From the NCBI RefSeq assembly GCF_022811725.1, contig NZ_CP094527.1, positions 8,060,001 to 8,124,000 on the forward strand: a stretch of 64,000 nucleotides of DNA. The letters run 5' to 3'. This DNA is from Mucilaginibacter sp. SMC90 (GTDB lineage: Bacteria; Bacteroidota; Bacteroidia; Sphingobacteriales; Sphingobacteriaceae). Made by a program: the position numbers and the translations under genes. Shown here piece after piece: positions 17,352 through 26,221 of the stretch. The stretch's first letter is position 1; each line of letters starts with the position of its first letter. The notes under the pieces were generated by a model. The model saw only the letters and a list, made by a program, of their open reading frames with translations, ran no database searches and was not told where the DNA came from.

Positions 17352-17398
17352 AAGCATGGGGTGCTGGAGGTCGTGGGTTCGAATCCCGCCATCCCGAC
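17352..17398 (+). other. Attachment-site remnant: 3' part of tRNA-Pro(GGG)
   Basis: The 3' portion of a tRNA gene from the anticodon loop (ATGGGGT, anticodon GGG) through a complete T-arm (GTGGG TTCGAAT CCCGC) to the acceptor strand CATCCCG and discriminator A. The 5' half (acceptor, D-arm) is missing: the preceding bases are AT-rich and unrelated. This is the displaced half left when an element integrates into a tRNA 3' end. The integrase gene lies 210 bases to the left, so the element extends left and the intact tRNA should lie beyond position 1. Confidence 0.82.
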
Positions 17399-17400
17399 TT

Positions 17401-17441
17401 AACAAGACCAATCAGAATGGCTTCTGATTGGTCTTGTTGCT
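17401..17441 (+). terminator. Terminator of the displaced tRNA-Pro
   Basis: Perfect 17-base stem (17401-17417 with 17422-17438), TGGC loop, then GCTTT. It starts three bases after the tRNA 3' end, where the natural tRNA transcript would stop. After island insertion it is separated from its gene. Confidence 0.85.
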
Positions 17442-17480
17442 TTACAACTCGCTTTACCTGATAAATAATAATACAACGAG

Positions 17481-17549
17481 AGGGCTTCACAGTTATAATG
17501 TCATCTTAGGTATAAAACAGAAAAGATGACACCATAGCTGCAAAGCCCT
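17481..17549 (-). terminator. Long imperfect hairpin downstream of the SDR gene
   Basis: Arms 17481-17507 and 17523-17549 pair over 27 positions. The mismatches become G-U pairs (four of five) when read as minus-strand RNA, so the structure is stable mainly in the SDR transcript. It starts 16 bases after the SDR stop codon and could act as terminator or 3' stabiliser. Confidence 0.55.
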
Positions 17550-17565
17550 TATTCAGTAACTATGA

Positions 17566-18345
17566 TCAACCGCGGCCGGTTGACATGCCACCGTCTACGG
17601 CTAAAATAGCACCAGTAGTGAACGCGCTTTCGTCTGATAAGAGGAATACGATTGCGCCGGCCGCCTGCTCTGGCTTACCATTTTTGCCCAACGGATTCAA
17701 ACTTAACAGGCTGTTGTAAGTTTCTTCAACTTTGTCAACCCCTACAACATCGTTTAACACATTAGTTACGAACAGACCGGGTGCGATGGCATTAACACGA
17801 ATATTTTCGGGGGCCAGTTCCACGGCCAGGTGTTTAGTCAACGCATGCAAACCTGCCTTCGCTACAGAATAAGCAGAAGTTGGCATTCCTTTTACCACAT
17901 TGTCTGACCAGTAAGAACCGATGTTCACGATCGATCCGCCTCCATTTTCTTTCATTTTTTTTGCTACTGCCTGTGAAATGAAATAAAATCCTGTGTTGAT
18001 GTCCAAAAGTGCTGCGTATTCTTCTGGTGTTGTCTCCAGGAATGGTTTCGGCCTGAAGATACCGGATGCATTCACCAGGTAATCGATGCTGCTTTCCTTT
18101 TCAATTTCTGAAATAAATGCCTTTACGCTATCCGTGTTGGTAATGTCAACAACATTGCCTGCAATTTTGCTGTCGGGGTTATTGTTTGAGAGTTCTGTTA
18201 CCGTTTCAACAACTGATTCTTTTCTTTTGCTGGCTACGATAACGTTTGCGCCTCTTTCGGCAAGCAATGTTGCAGTTGCTTTGCCCATACCACTGGTTCC
18301 GCCTACAACCAATGCTGTTTTTCCTTTCAGATCCTGAGTTTTCAT
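17566..18345 (-). CDS. SDR-family oxidoreductase
   Basis: Classical short-chain dehydrogenase of 259 residues. The cofactor loop is VVGGTSGMGKATA, the structural motif is NASG, and the active site is SIVNIGSY followed by YSVAKAG (Ser-Tyr-Lys). The end GAILAVDGGMSTGRG is typical of the family. An Arg/Lys pair after the first strand (ASKRKES) suggests NADP(H). Substrate cannot be inferred; there is no biosynthetic neighbour. It stands first in the backbone to the right of the island. Confidence 0.9.
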   Translation of the reverse strand: MKTQDLKGKTALVVGGTSGMGKATATLLAERGANVIVASKRKESVVETVTELSNNNPDSKIAGNVVDITNTDSVKAFISEIEKESSIDYLVNASGIFRPKPFLETTPEEYAALLDINTGFYFISQAVAKKMKENGGGSIVNIGSYWSDNVVKGMPTSAYSVAKAGLHALTKHLAVELAPENIRVNAIAPGLFVTNVLNDVVGVDKVEETYNSLLSLNPLGKNGKPEQAAGAIVFLLSDESAFTTGAILAVDGGMSTGRG

Positions 18346-18735
18346 ATTCTTAATTATTTTATTTTACCCTTTGACGTAACTTTCAAATTCCGTGACAAAC
18401 ATTTCATGCTAAGCCAGGAAAAGATTCAACCTGCCGGGGCGGTGAAATATCCAGATGAAAATTTACATCGCTGTGAACGTGTATTTTAAGGGTTATTTAA
18501 CTTTGTGAATAAACTGGCCTTCATCATCACCTTTTTTCACATGCCTTTCAGGTGAGGTCAGATTCCTGTCTGGCAAGGAAAAATGGACTGATGAAAGATT
18601 TTATTTTGGGTTCCATAACAGGAATCATTGATGAAATTGCCTGTTTCCCGCTGGTTGCCATTCGCGCAGAGTGGTATCGCCATGGGTACTTGATAAAGCA
18701 TTAATTATAAATTTAATCCACTCATATTTCGACAG
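18346..18735. other. Divergent intergenic region
   Basis: 390 bases between the SDR and sigma-factor genes. It holds both promoters. A 37-codon plus-strand frame (18591-18704, MKDFILGSITG...) ends 31 bases before the sigma gene and could be a leader peptide, with no support beyond composition. Confidence 0.35.
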
Positions 18736-19611
18736 ATGACGCCTTTTAGCAAATCCTATAACGAGGAAGATGATCTTACGCTGGTCAAAAAGTCTTTTGA
18801 GGGATCAGAAGCCGCGCTTGATCAGTTAATCAACCGTCATCAACGGTTTATTTATAATCTTGCATTAAAATTTCTGGGCGACAGGGATGAGGCGGCCGAC
18901 CTAACGCAGGAGGTTTTACTTACACTGGTATCTAAATTAGATAAGTTTCAGGGCAACAGCAGCTTCCGCACCTGGATGTACCGGATAGTCTATAACCAGT
19001 TCATCGATACCAAAAGAAAGAAAGTTGAAAAGTCGGTCGTTTCCTTTGATGTGTATGGCGACTTCCTGGACAACAGTTATAATGACCAGGAGATGATGCC
19101 GGATGAACAGGCTGAAAATGAAAAGGCAATCGACTGGACCCGAAATAAATGCCTCTCGGGTACGCTTATTTGCCTGGACAGGCAACAGCGCATGGTTTTT
19201 ATCCTTGGTGCTATTTTCAATCTGAAATCGAATGTTGCCGCTGAAATCCTTGATATTACTCCCGAAAACTTCAGAAAACAGCTTCAGCGTGCCAAAGAAG
19301 ACCTATTCAAATTTATGGAGGACAAATGCGGATTGATCAACGCAGCCGCACCCTGCCGCTGCCAAAAGAAAACAAAGGAATATATCAGGGATGGTATTGT
19401 ATCGCCCGACACGGTGAAGTTTTATAGTCAATTTACCGACTCGATAGAGGCTGTTGTGGAAAGCAAAAACCGTGAGATAGATTATCTCATTACCCATCCT
19501 TATCTCTATTTATTCACTCAACAGCCGTATGAAGCAAGGGAGGACAATGAAGAAAAGTCGCGTCATATCTTAACCGATCCGGCGGTGTTGGAACTATTTC
19601 AATTATCGTAG
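18736..19611 (+). CDS. ECF-like RNA polymerase sigma factor with C-terminal extension
   Basis: Protein of 291 residues. Region 2 is clear (FIYNLALKFLGDRDEAADLTQEVLL and FRTWMYRIVYNQFIDTKRKK), and region 4 follows (QRMVFILGAIFNLKSNVAAEILDI). After it comes a ~90-residue extension beginning with a CRC motif (AAAPCRCQKKTKEYIRDG), which I have seen in a subgroup of Bacteroidota sigma factors. The extension may bind a metal or control activity in place of a separate anti-sigma factor; none is encoded next to it. Regulon unknown. Confidence 0.85.
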   Translation: MTPFSKSYNEEDDLTLVKKSFEGSEAALDQLINRHQRFIYNLALKFLGDRDEAADLTQEVLLTLVSKLDKFQGNSSFRTWMYRIVYNQFIDTKRKKVEKSVVSFDVYGDFLDNSYNDQEMMPDEQAENEKAIDWTRNKCLSGTLICLDRQQRMVFILGAIFNLKSNVAAEILDITPENFRKQLQRAKEDLFKFMEDKCGLINAAAPCRCQKKTKEYIRDGIVSPDTVKFYSQFTDSIEAVVESKNREIDYLITHPYLYLFTQQPYEAREDNEEKSRHILTDPAVLELFQLS

Positions 19612-19687
19612 GCCAGCATTAAGTAGCGGTTGGAAGTAAGCCCTTAATATTTTAAGGGCTTTGTCCTTTGCAAATAAGCAGTCATTA

Positions 19688-22087
19688 TTATTCGCTTCTC
19701 AAACTTTTAACCGGGTTTGCCATAGCGGCCTTTATCGCATGGGAGCTAATGGTGAGCATTGCAAAGCCAATTGCTGTTACACTGGCAATTACAAATACCC
19801 ACACGTTGACGTTGATCCTGTAACTAAATTCCATAAGCCATTTGTTCATCAGATACCAGGCTACCGGCGAAGCAATTACAATGGCTATCGCTACCAGCTT
19901 CAAAAAATCCCCGGTTAATAGTCGGGCAATCCCCGGCACACTTGCCCCAAGCACCTTGCGGATACCGATCTCTTTTGTTCGTTGTTCTGCAATAAAGGCA
20001 GCCAGTCCAAACAATCCCAGGCATGCTAAGAAAATGGCAAGGAATGAAAACACGGTTGCTATTTGAGCCGTATGCTGTTCAGAAGTGTATAGACTTTGGA
20101 TATGATTATCCAGAAATTCATAATCAAAGCTTGAGTTTGGCATATTTGCCTTAAAAGTATTCTGCAACTGCTGCATAAAGCGCGGCAGATTTGTAGTATT
20201 ATACCGGATGAGTAATGTCCTTAATGGTTCCGGTGCCTTATTCATTTCATAATATACGTAGCCGCCTATTTCGTTTTTAAGCGATTGGTAATTGAAATCT
20301 TTAACCACACCACTAACTATAGATTTACCTGACATCTCTGTCACGATATATTTTCCAATTGCATCCTGCGGTGATTTGAAGCCGAGATATTTTACGACGG
20401 CCTCATTGATCAATACATAACAAGAAGTATCTGCATCAGCAATTCCTGACGGCAATGAGCTGCCGGCCAACAGCTTTAACTGCATGGTTTTTACAATTGA
20501 ACCATCGGTATGGCAGGATTTCACCGGCAAACCTTCCTTATCGGCAATAAATTTTCTGACACTTTTCCCGCTCTCTCCGTCACCCGGAATGGATTGGACA
20601 GCCGAAATGCTTTCAACATTAGGCATGCCCTTCAACTCATTCGCCAATGCTGCCACCTGCTGTTTATTTTGGGCCGATTTAATGTTAACCGTAACCACGC
20701 CCCTGGGGTTATAACCAAGATCGCGGTTTCTGACATATTGGATTTGCTGAAATATGACAATAACCGAAATAATAAGAATAATAGATGAGGCAAACTGAAA
20801 TACAACCAGCGTTTGACGGATCAAATCAGCAAAAGAGTGCTTCAATTTTAGTTTATTCATTAACACCAATGGTGAAATGCGCGACAGGGAAAATGCAGGG
20901 TAGCTGCCCGCTATCAATGTTACGAAAACCCAAATAGAGAGCAAACCCAACAAAATCGGCAATGCAAAAAATGCAGATGTATTTAGCTCCATACCGGTAA
21001 TGTTTTGAAACAATGGTCTTACAGCAAAAGCAAGAAAATAGCCTATAACAATAGCCATGAGCGAGAGCAAGGCTGTTTCGGTATAAAACAGCGCCAGTAA
21101 ATGACCATTATCTGCACCCAAAACCTTATTAACACCTACGCCCTTGGCGCGCTTTTGCGAGCGTGCGGTAGCCAGGTTCATATAATTGATACACGCTATT
21201 ACCAACACCAGCAGAGATAAAAACATCAACTCTTTTACAGTACCGATGCTGCCAATTTTGCCCGAGTAACCTTCGCGGATATCAGCCGAATAAAGATGGA
21301 TATCGGCCAGCGGCTGAAATATAAAATTGGTAAAGTATCTTTCGTCCTCTTTTACATTTTTATTAATGAGCACGGAGGCTAATTTCTGCACCTGCGCTAT
21401 GTTTGCGCCTGGCTGCAGCAGGCAATATGTTTCATAGCTTGAATTGCTCCAGTAAACATCCTTTCCCATCCATGAATCCATAATATTATAGATCATATCA
21501 CAATCAATGGTGCTATTGGCGGGCAAATCGGCATAAACGCCCGATACATGCAACGTATCGCGGTTATTTACGCAGACGATTTTACCAAAGGCCTGATCTT
21601 TGCCATACAGCCTTTCTTTGGCCGATTGTGAAATTACAATGGATTTTGGCTGGGCAAAAGCGTTGTGTGCAGTGCCCTCAATAAACTTCAAATCAAACAG
21701 ACCAAATACCGTCGAATCGGCAAGGTATAAGCCCCTTTCGGTAAAGTTTTTATCATCAGTTTTTAGCGATACCCTTGCACCGAAGTCATGCTTGATGAGC
21801 CGGGCCATTGTTTTAACCTGCGGTATGCTTTGAACCATGGCGGGCCCTACAGCATTAGGTAACTGTGCCCATACCTTATAATTAAACTGTGCAGTAGTTT
21901 GCGTATTTACACGGTAAATATTTTTTGAGTTTTTGTAAGTGCGGTCAAAACTCAGTTCGTAGGAAATGCAGGCGAACAACGTAATACATACACACATACC
22001 AATAGCCAGCCCCACAATATTAAGCAAAGTAAAAAGCCTGTTGGCAACAATGTTACGCCAGGCTATTTTTAAGTAATTCCGTACCAT
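19688..22087 (-). CDS. MacB/FtsX-type ABC transporter permease
   Basis: Protein of 799 residues with two FtsX-like halves. Each has a long periplasmic MacB_PCD region, and the membrane segments sit at ~20-42, ~280-400 (three), ~430 and ~680-790 (three). Family motifs include NYLKIAWRNIVANRLFTLLN at the start, RSQKRAKGVGVNKVLGA, and EQRTKEIGIRKVLGAS near the end. These mechanotransmission-type permeases work with a separate ATPase, often exporting peptides, lipoproteins or antimicrobials. No ATPase gene is adjacent, so it is an orphan permease, common in this phylum, where many paralogues occur per genome. Confidence 0.9.
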   Translation of the reverse strand: MVRNYLKIAWRNIVANRLFTLLNIVGLAIGMCVCITLFACISYELSFDRTYKNSKNIYRVNTQTTAQFNYKVWAQLPNAVGPAMVQSIPQVKTMARLIKHDFGARVSLKTDDKNFTERGLYLADSTVFGLFDLKFIEGTAHNAFAQPKSIVISQSAKERLYGKDQAFGKIVCVNNRDTLHVSGVYADLPANSTIDCDMIYNIMDSWMGKDVYWSNSSYETYCLLQPGANIAQVQKLASVLINKNVKEDERYFTNFIFQPLADIHLYSADIREGYSGKIGSIGTVKELMFLSLLVLVIACINYMNLATARSQKRAKGVGVNKVLGADNGHLLALFYTETALLSLMAIVIGYFLAFAVRPLFQNITGMELNTSAFFALPILLGLLSIWVFVTLIAGSYPAFSLSRISPLVLMNKLKLKHSFADLIRQTLVVFQFASSIILIISVIVIFQQIQYVRNRDLGYNPRGVVTVNIKSAQNKQQVAALANELKGMPNVESISAVQSIPGDGESGKSVRKFIADKEGLPVKSCHTDGSIVKTMQLKLLAGSSLPSGIADADTSCYVLINEAVVKYLGFKSPQDAIGKYIVTEMSGKSIVSGVVKDFNYQSLKNEIGGYVYYEMNKAPEPLRTLLIRYNTTNLPRFMQQLQNTFKANMPNSSFDYEFLDNHIQSLYTSEQHTAQIATVFSFLAIFLACLGLFGLAAFIAEQRTKEIGIRKVLGASVPGIARLLTGDFLKLVAIAIVIASPVAWYLMNKWLMEFSYRINVNVWVFVIASVTAIGFAMLTISSHAIKAAMANPVKSLRSE

Positions 22088-22509
22088 GTATTTATTTCAA
22101 TTTTGTGCATTATTGGTTAGTTGTAAAGGGCGCTATCGGAAGTTCGGGTCTCAAATCTTCCGTTATTGCATGGGGCATACAACTTCCTGTAACATGCCAT
22201 GATAATTTCATATCTCAACATCGTTATAGTTACAGATTCCGGTAACAACACCGATGCCTTTTTTATAATATCTTGTGAAATAATAAATTACAAATGGAGC
22301 ACGTTTAAAAAGCGTTCGTTTTTGATACATCACGCGTCCGTTTTCGGATTATGCCCCTTCTTTACTAATAATTGCATGAAAATACCACAGGCAAGGCCAA
22401 CGTCACTGAACAATACTTTCTGTATAGGTGATATCAGGCGGAGGCACCTTTAATATTGGGTGTATTTTGTCCCGTGTTTAGCTTTGGGCTGTTTTTTAGT
22501 GCCCATTGC
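22088..22509. other. Intergenic region
   Basis: 420 bases between the permease and a small gene. An 84-codon plus-strand frame (22199-22453) has no recognisable domain and I do not call it. Nothing else seen. Confidence 0.4.
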
Positions 22510-22821
22510 TTAAGCTATCTCCGAGTTGCCGGTCGTATACTCAAGTGGTGGCCCCTCGCAAAACTTCTCCCAGCTTTCATAACCGCAGAAATTTGCAAGC
22601 ACCTGAAGCGCAAATAATGACGGCCCGAACCGGGCTTCATTAAACCCATAGAGCCTGCTTAAGGTTATTCGGCTCAATTCCTTATGCGTAACCTTTTTAA
22701 TCCTGTTCGCCAAAATGGCAATATCCGCCTCTGTAACCGGGGATAAATCAGCATTGATCAAAACCTCCTTTTTCAACAATTCAATTTTCACGTTTGAATA
22801 CTTATGCACACTACCCCTCAT
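22510..22821 (-). CDS. Small protein with Bacteroidota RLYGF/FCGY motif
   Basis: Protein of 103 residues, all helical in appearance. LSRITLSRLYGFNEARFGPS is followed by VLANFCGYESWEKFCEGP. This arrangement recurs in short Bacteroidota proteins and at the N-terminus of some regulators. The island gene at 8950-9225 has the same C-terminal pattern. It may be a DNA-binding module, but that is only a structural guess. No signal peptide. Function unknown. Confidence 0.65.
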   Translation of the reverse strand: MRGSVHKYSNVKIELLKKEVLINADLSPVTEADIAILANRIKKVTHKELSRITLSRLYGFNEARFGPSLFALQVLANFCGYESWEKFCEGPPLEYTTGNSEIA

Positions 22822-23096
22822 TCTTTACTGATTTCAAGCCTTTTACGGTTTTATTTGGTTTGGGTTACATTTATTGTGTCGCTTCAACACAATAAATAGT
22901 AAGATTAATAGCTCCTACATTCGTCGATACATTTATACTAATGGTCGATTCTGTTTTGATTTTGGGATCTAAAAGTTTTCATTTGTTAAACATGCCGCAC
23001 CATAATCACATCATAGCATATGGCATGTATAATTACAACCTAAAAACTGCGGATATCAAATGCTGGTTGTTAGCACCTATCACAAAACAGAACAAA

Positions 23097-23300
23097 ATGA
23101 AACAAACAGAATACGATATATTATTAGCAGGCGAACGGCGCATTTTAGATGCGATCGAACAACTGGAAACCGAATATAAATTCCACTTAATTGCAATGAA
23201 AGAGGAATTGGCAAGGGTTAGGGAAGCATTGACAAAATCCAGTATGTCTGTGGTGCACGTTAGTGATAATGTAAACGGGAAACTCAACTCAAATAAGTAA
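23097..23300 (+). CDS. Small coiled-coil hypothetical protein
   Basis: I start at 23097 (MKQTEYDILLAGERRILDAI), giving 67 residues. The frame is open to 22941, but the extra 52 residues are of low quality. Residues 5-45 form one amphipathic helix suited to a coiled coil; the tail is polar. No family recognised. It converges with the membrane protein at 23329-23907. Confidence 0.5.
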   Translation: MKQTEYDILLAGERRILDAIEQLETEYKFHLIAMKEELARVREALTKSSMSVVHVSDNVNGKLNSNK

Positions 23301-23328
23301 ACTCATCACCTGTCTAATTCAAAACTCC

Positions 23329-23907
23329 TTAATAATTCAGATCTAACTTTGTCCATATCGCCGGCGAGGATTTCATAAACAGCATCGTACTGACCGCACA
23401 GATCAAAAATGCCAATACTATACTGGCGAGATACCTTTCCCTGGCTTCATCATTATCTGCGTTTTTGACTTTCTCCGCAATATCCAGCACGTTAAGATAC
23501 AGCTCGTGCGATTTATTATTTGCAGCAATCAGTTCATCATACGCGAGCGAAACATTAAAATAAAGCCCGATGAGGTTATGTTTCCAGTTGTCGATATTCA
23601 TTTTTTTGAGCTGGGTATCGGCCTCGTTTAAACTTTCGGTCATTGACCGGTAGCTGGCCGCACTGTGAGCTATGCTCCTGCCCTTCCATAACTGAACGCT
23701 CTTTTTAAGAATAGACATCGTTTCGCCGGTTACGTAGTAATAGCTTTCGGCTATTTCAACCTGTTTGTTGCGATAGCGTTTTTTTAGATCGATGCCGGCC
23801 TTGCGCTTATCACCAAAATAAGCAAATAAACCAGTTAGCGTTTGGGAAATCAAAGCGCCTGCAAGTCCGGAAAATGCGCTTACAATTAGTGTAGTATTTT
23901 CTGTCAT
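23329..23907 (-). CDS. Membrane-hairpin hypothetical protein
   Basis: Protein of 192 residues with an N-terminal membrane helix (~5-27, LIVSAFSGLAGALISQTLTG), a central cytoplasmic four-helix-like region of ~130 residues, and a C-terminal membrane helix (~163-182). Both ends in the membrane and a helical soluble core recall small effector or scaffold proteins, but no defined family is recognised. It sits alone between a small coiled-coil gene and the DUF4256 operon end. Confidence 0.55.
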   Translation of the reverse strand: MTENTTLIVSAFSGLAGALISQTLTGLFAYFGDKRKAGIDLKKRYRNKQVEIAESYYYVTGETMSILKKSVQLWKGRSIAHSAASYRSMTESLNEADTQLKKMNIDNWKHNLIGLYFNVSLAYDELIAANNKSHELYLNVLDIAEKVKNADNDEARERYLASIVLAFLICAVSTMLFMKSSPAIWTKLDLNY

Positions 23908-24024
23908 CGCACGTTATGCATTTATACGGCAATCCACTATCAGATAGCCAAATACATAACAAACAACGCAACAAAAGGTTAAACCCTTAATGATAAATAT
24001 GTTGTATAACCGATTTACTTAAAC

Positions 24025-24576
24025 TCAAACCCTCAATGCGCCCCTGAACCCTCTGGCAGCATAGTATGATTCGGCACCATTGTGGTAAATAAAGATGGTT
24101 CCATAACGATAATCGGCAAAAATGGCCCCGCCGAGTTTTCTGATACCTGCAGGTGTTTTTATCCAGCTTGATGTTTTAGTATCAAACTTTCCCAGTTTTT
24201 GCAGCTCACGATATTGTTCTTCATCTAAAAGTTGAATGCCCATGTCCTTCGCCATTTCAATAGCGCTGTTTGCGGGCTTATGTTCCTTCCGGGCTTCCAG
24301 GGCTTCATGATCATAACAAACACTTCTGCGGCCTTTCGGGCTTTCGGCAACGCAATCAAAAAAGATGTATTCGCCGGCATTTTCATCATAAGCAACCACA
24401 TCCGGTTCGCCTCCAGTTATTTCCATTTCGTTGAGCGACCATAGCTTTTTTGCGCCGGTTTCCAGCTTTGCCTGTACTTCAGCCCAGTCTATCCCCGGAT
24501 GGCGGTTCATGTTTTTTTCAAAACGCGTTTTTAATATACCGATAAGTTCGTTCTGTTGTTCTGGTGATAGTTTCAT
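24025..24576 (-). CDS. DUF4256 family protein
   Basis: Soluble protein of 183 residues of the DUF4256 family. I recognise the whole-length pattern: HPGIDW near the start, MEITGGEPDVV, FFDCVAESPKGRRSVCYDHEA, a WIKTPAGIRKLGGAIFADYR block and the ending ESYYAARGFRG. Length is normal. It commonly travels with ArsR, SRPBCC and DoxX genes, exactly as here, separated from YdeI by a 190-bp repeat-containing gap. Biochemical role unknown. Confidence 0.82.
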   Translation of the reverse strand: MKLSPEQQNELIGILKTRFEKNMNRHPGIDWAEVQAKLETGAKKLWSLNEMEITGGEPDVVAYDENAGEYIFFDCVAESPKGRRSVCYDHEALEARKEHKPANSAIEMAKDMGIQLLDEEQYRELQKLGKFDTKTSSWIKTPAGIRKLGGAIFADYRYGTIFIYHNGAESYYAARGFRGALRV

Positions 24577-24608
24577 TGTTGGTGGTTATGGTTTCATTGG
24601 TGTTTGGT

Positions 24609-24745
24609 TTCAAATTCTCTCCCCCGAAGGAGAGATGTGATTGGAATGTGCTGTAGCAGGGAGGGGTTTATACGTTATTGGGGTTAAGAAGCCAACTGAT
24701 GAACCACCTCTCTACAACCTTCCAGAGGAGGGAATCGCGCAGGCC
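24609..24745. repeat. Degenerate palindromic intergenic repeat
   Basis: Contains CTCTCC-CCCGAA-GGAGAG and several GGAGGG/CCCTCC-type segments, in the style of the short interspersed elements elsewhere in the window (compare 56456-56665). Degenerate, and assigned by composition only. Confidence 0.35.
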
Positions 24746-24766
24746 ACGCTTTTGGCGAATGTTTAA

Positions 24767-25345
24767 TTAATCATTCAACCCTTTGCCATTCAATATCTGC
24801 GGCATCCATTTTTCAACTCTCGCCTCGCGGGTAGACGACTGCTTGGGTTGCGAAAAATGCAGCAGATAGGCTTTTTGCCGCCCCGGTGTTAAGGCTTCAA
24901 AAGCTACTTTCAGAGCAGGGATCGAGTTTAGTTTACTTTGAAACTCATCTGCTACAGCAAAATCTTCGGTCTTTTTTAAATTGACTTTCAGGCCTGCTTT
25001 CTCCACTTCAATAGCTTCATAAATATACGCTTTCAGGATATTTCGCTGCGCCGTTACTTCCTCAACATGGGTAAACCTGATTTGCCGGGCAGCCTGCACG
25101 TTTTCCGACTGCTGGATCAAAACTTTATGCGTGTCGCTTAACAGCGCACCTTTAAAAAATAAAAACGCACAATATTCTTTAAACACATGTATTAAAACAA
25201 TATTGCTTTCGCGGTATGTATAACAAGGGCAGCCCCATTTCAATTCCTCGATCAATCCGCAATCAAGAGCAATCAATCTCAATTGCTCTATTTCCTCCTG
25301 CCATTTTTCGGCCTTATTAAAATAAAAATCAACTTTGGGGTTCAT
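24767..25345 (-). CDS. YdeI/OmpD-associated (DUF1801 + OmdA) family protein
   Basis: Protein of 192 residues with two parts: a DUF1801-like domain (~15-115, with ELKWGCPCYTY and FKEYCAFLFFKGALL) and a C-terminal OmdA helical segment (~130-190, ending ALTPGRQKAYLLHFSQPKQ and TREARVEKW). The pair is widespread in bacteria; some members bind lipid-like ligands, and function is not settled. Fourth gene of the ArsR-led operon, nine bases after the DoxX gene. Confidence 0.85.
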   Translation of the reverse strand: MNPKVDFYFNKAEKWQEEIEQLRLIALDCGLIEELKWGCPCYTYRESNIVLIHVFKEYCAFLFFKGALLSDTHKVLIQQSENVQAARQIRFTHVEEVTAQRNILKAYIYEAIEVEKAGLKVNLKKTEDFAVADEFQSKLNSIPALKVAFEALTPGRQKAYLLHFSQPKQSSTREARVEKWMPQILNGKGLND

Positions 25346-25353
25346 TGTGTTTA

Positions 25354-25752
25354 TTATTGGTTAACCAGGACAATCTTTCTATCTGCCGGTCTGAAATACC
25401 ATGATATTATAGTCAGCAGCAGTAACAGCATTGCAGGAAATATCTCGTTTACTGCACTACCTGCTGCAAGATGCGAAAATATTGCTCCTGACATGGCAAA
25501 GAAAAAGCCCGCATAAGCCCATTCCTTTACTACCGGAAATTTAGGGGTAAGTACTGCAATAACTCCCAAAACTTTCCAGATTCCTAATATAGTCAGAAAA
25601 TAGCCGGGGTAGCCCAAATGAGCAACGCTATCAGCCCCGCCGGCTCCTGATTTCATTTTCAGCAATTGCACCGCCCCTGTCGACAGCATCCCGAGAGCAA
25701 GCCATAGGGTTGCAATCCAGTAAATAATTTTATTCCTTTTCATTACAGGCAA
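25354..25752 (-). CDS. DoxX-like integral membrane protein
   Basis: Protein of 132 residues and four membrane helices (~10-28, ~47-67, ~78-95, ~103-120) of the DoxX_2 type. Motif GYPGYFLTILGIWKVLGVIAV with a Lys in the second helix is typical. Family members are linked to redox or quinone-related functions, but evidence is thin. Its start abuts the SRPBCC stop (one base apart), so the two are translationally coupled. Confidence 0.85.
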   Translation of the reverse strand: MPVMKRNKIIYWIATLWLALGMLSTGAVQLLKMKSGAGGADSVAHLGYPGYFLTILGIWKVLGVIAVLTPKFPVVKEWAYAGFFFAMSGAIFSHLAAGSAVNEIFPAMLLLLLTIISWYFRPADRKIVLVNQ

Positions 25753-26220
25753 TTATTTCAATTTATTTAATACTTCCTGAAGGCGGTTATGCGCCATGTT
25801 TATACCATAGGCAAAGGGCAGTTTCAGCATCTGATCCCTGAGCTCGGGCGTTCTGTACACTACATGCATATTGAGTTTACAGGTATCTTCTGTAAGTTTC
25901 TCAAACTCCAGAAACTCCAATTGCACATCAAATGGTGCGTTGTCCATTTCAAATGTACGGGTGATTTTTTGGCCGGGGATAAACTCATGAATTGTTCCGT
26001 TGGCTTTAAAAACCACAGTGCCATGCTGATCTTTGGTTTCAAACTGCCAGCTGCCATGCTTTTTATTTTCCAGCTTCAGCACCCTGGTCCCCATCCATTG
26101 CTCAACAATTTCAGCCTCGGTATATGCTTTAAAAAGCAACTTGACCGGCAACTCAAATACCCGGGTTATAGTTAAATCCTGTTTGCCGTTTTCGGCATCA
26201 ATTTTGGTTTTCTTCTCCAT
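25753..26220 (-). CDS. SRPBCC (AHSA1-like) domain protein
   Basis: Protein of 155 residues with a START/Bet v1-like pocket. Diagnostic pieces are TRVFELPVKLLFKAYTEAE at the front, VEQWMG, and a long C-terminal helix (MLKLPFAYGINMAHNRLQEV). Such AHSA1-type proteins bind a small hydrophobic ligand and are very often encoded directly after an ArsR-type repressor, as here. Spacing to ArsR is one base. The ligand is unknown. Confidence 0.9.
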   Translation of the reverse strand: MEKKTKIDAENGKQDLTITRVFELPVKLLFKAYTEAEIVEQWMGTRVLKLENKKHGSWQFETKDQHGTVVFKANGTIHEFIPGQKITRTFEMDNAPFDVQLEFLEFEKLTEDTCKLNMHVVYRTPELRDQMLKLPFAYGINMAHNRLQEVLNKLK

Positions 26221-26221
26221 G

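Noticed and set aside
17263..17490. Minus-strand frame of 75 codons containing SGWRDSNPRPPAPH
   Set aside because: It is the antisense of the tRNA-Pro fragment; this peptide is a well-known false ORF over tRNA genes.
22199..22453. Plus-strand frame of 84 codons upstream of the MacB-like permease
   Set aside because: No recognisable domain, covers the permease promoter region and has a poor codon pattern.
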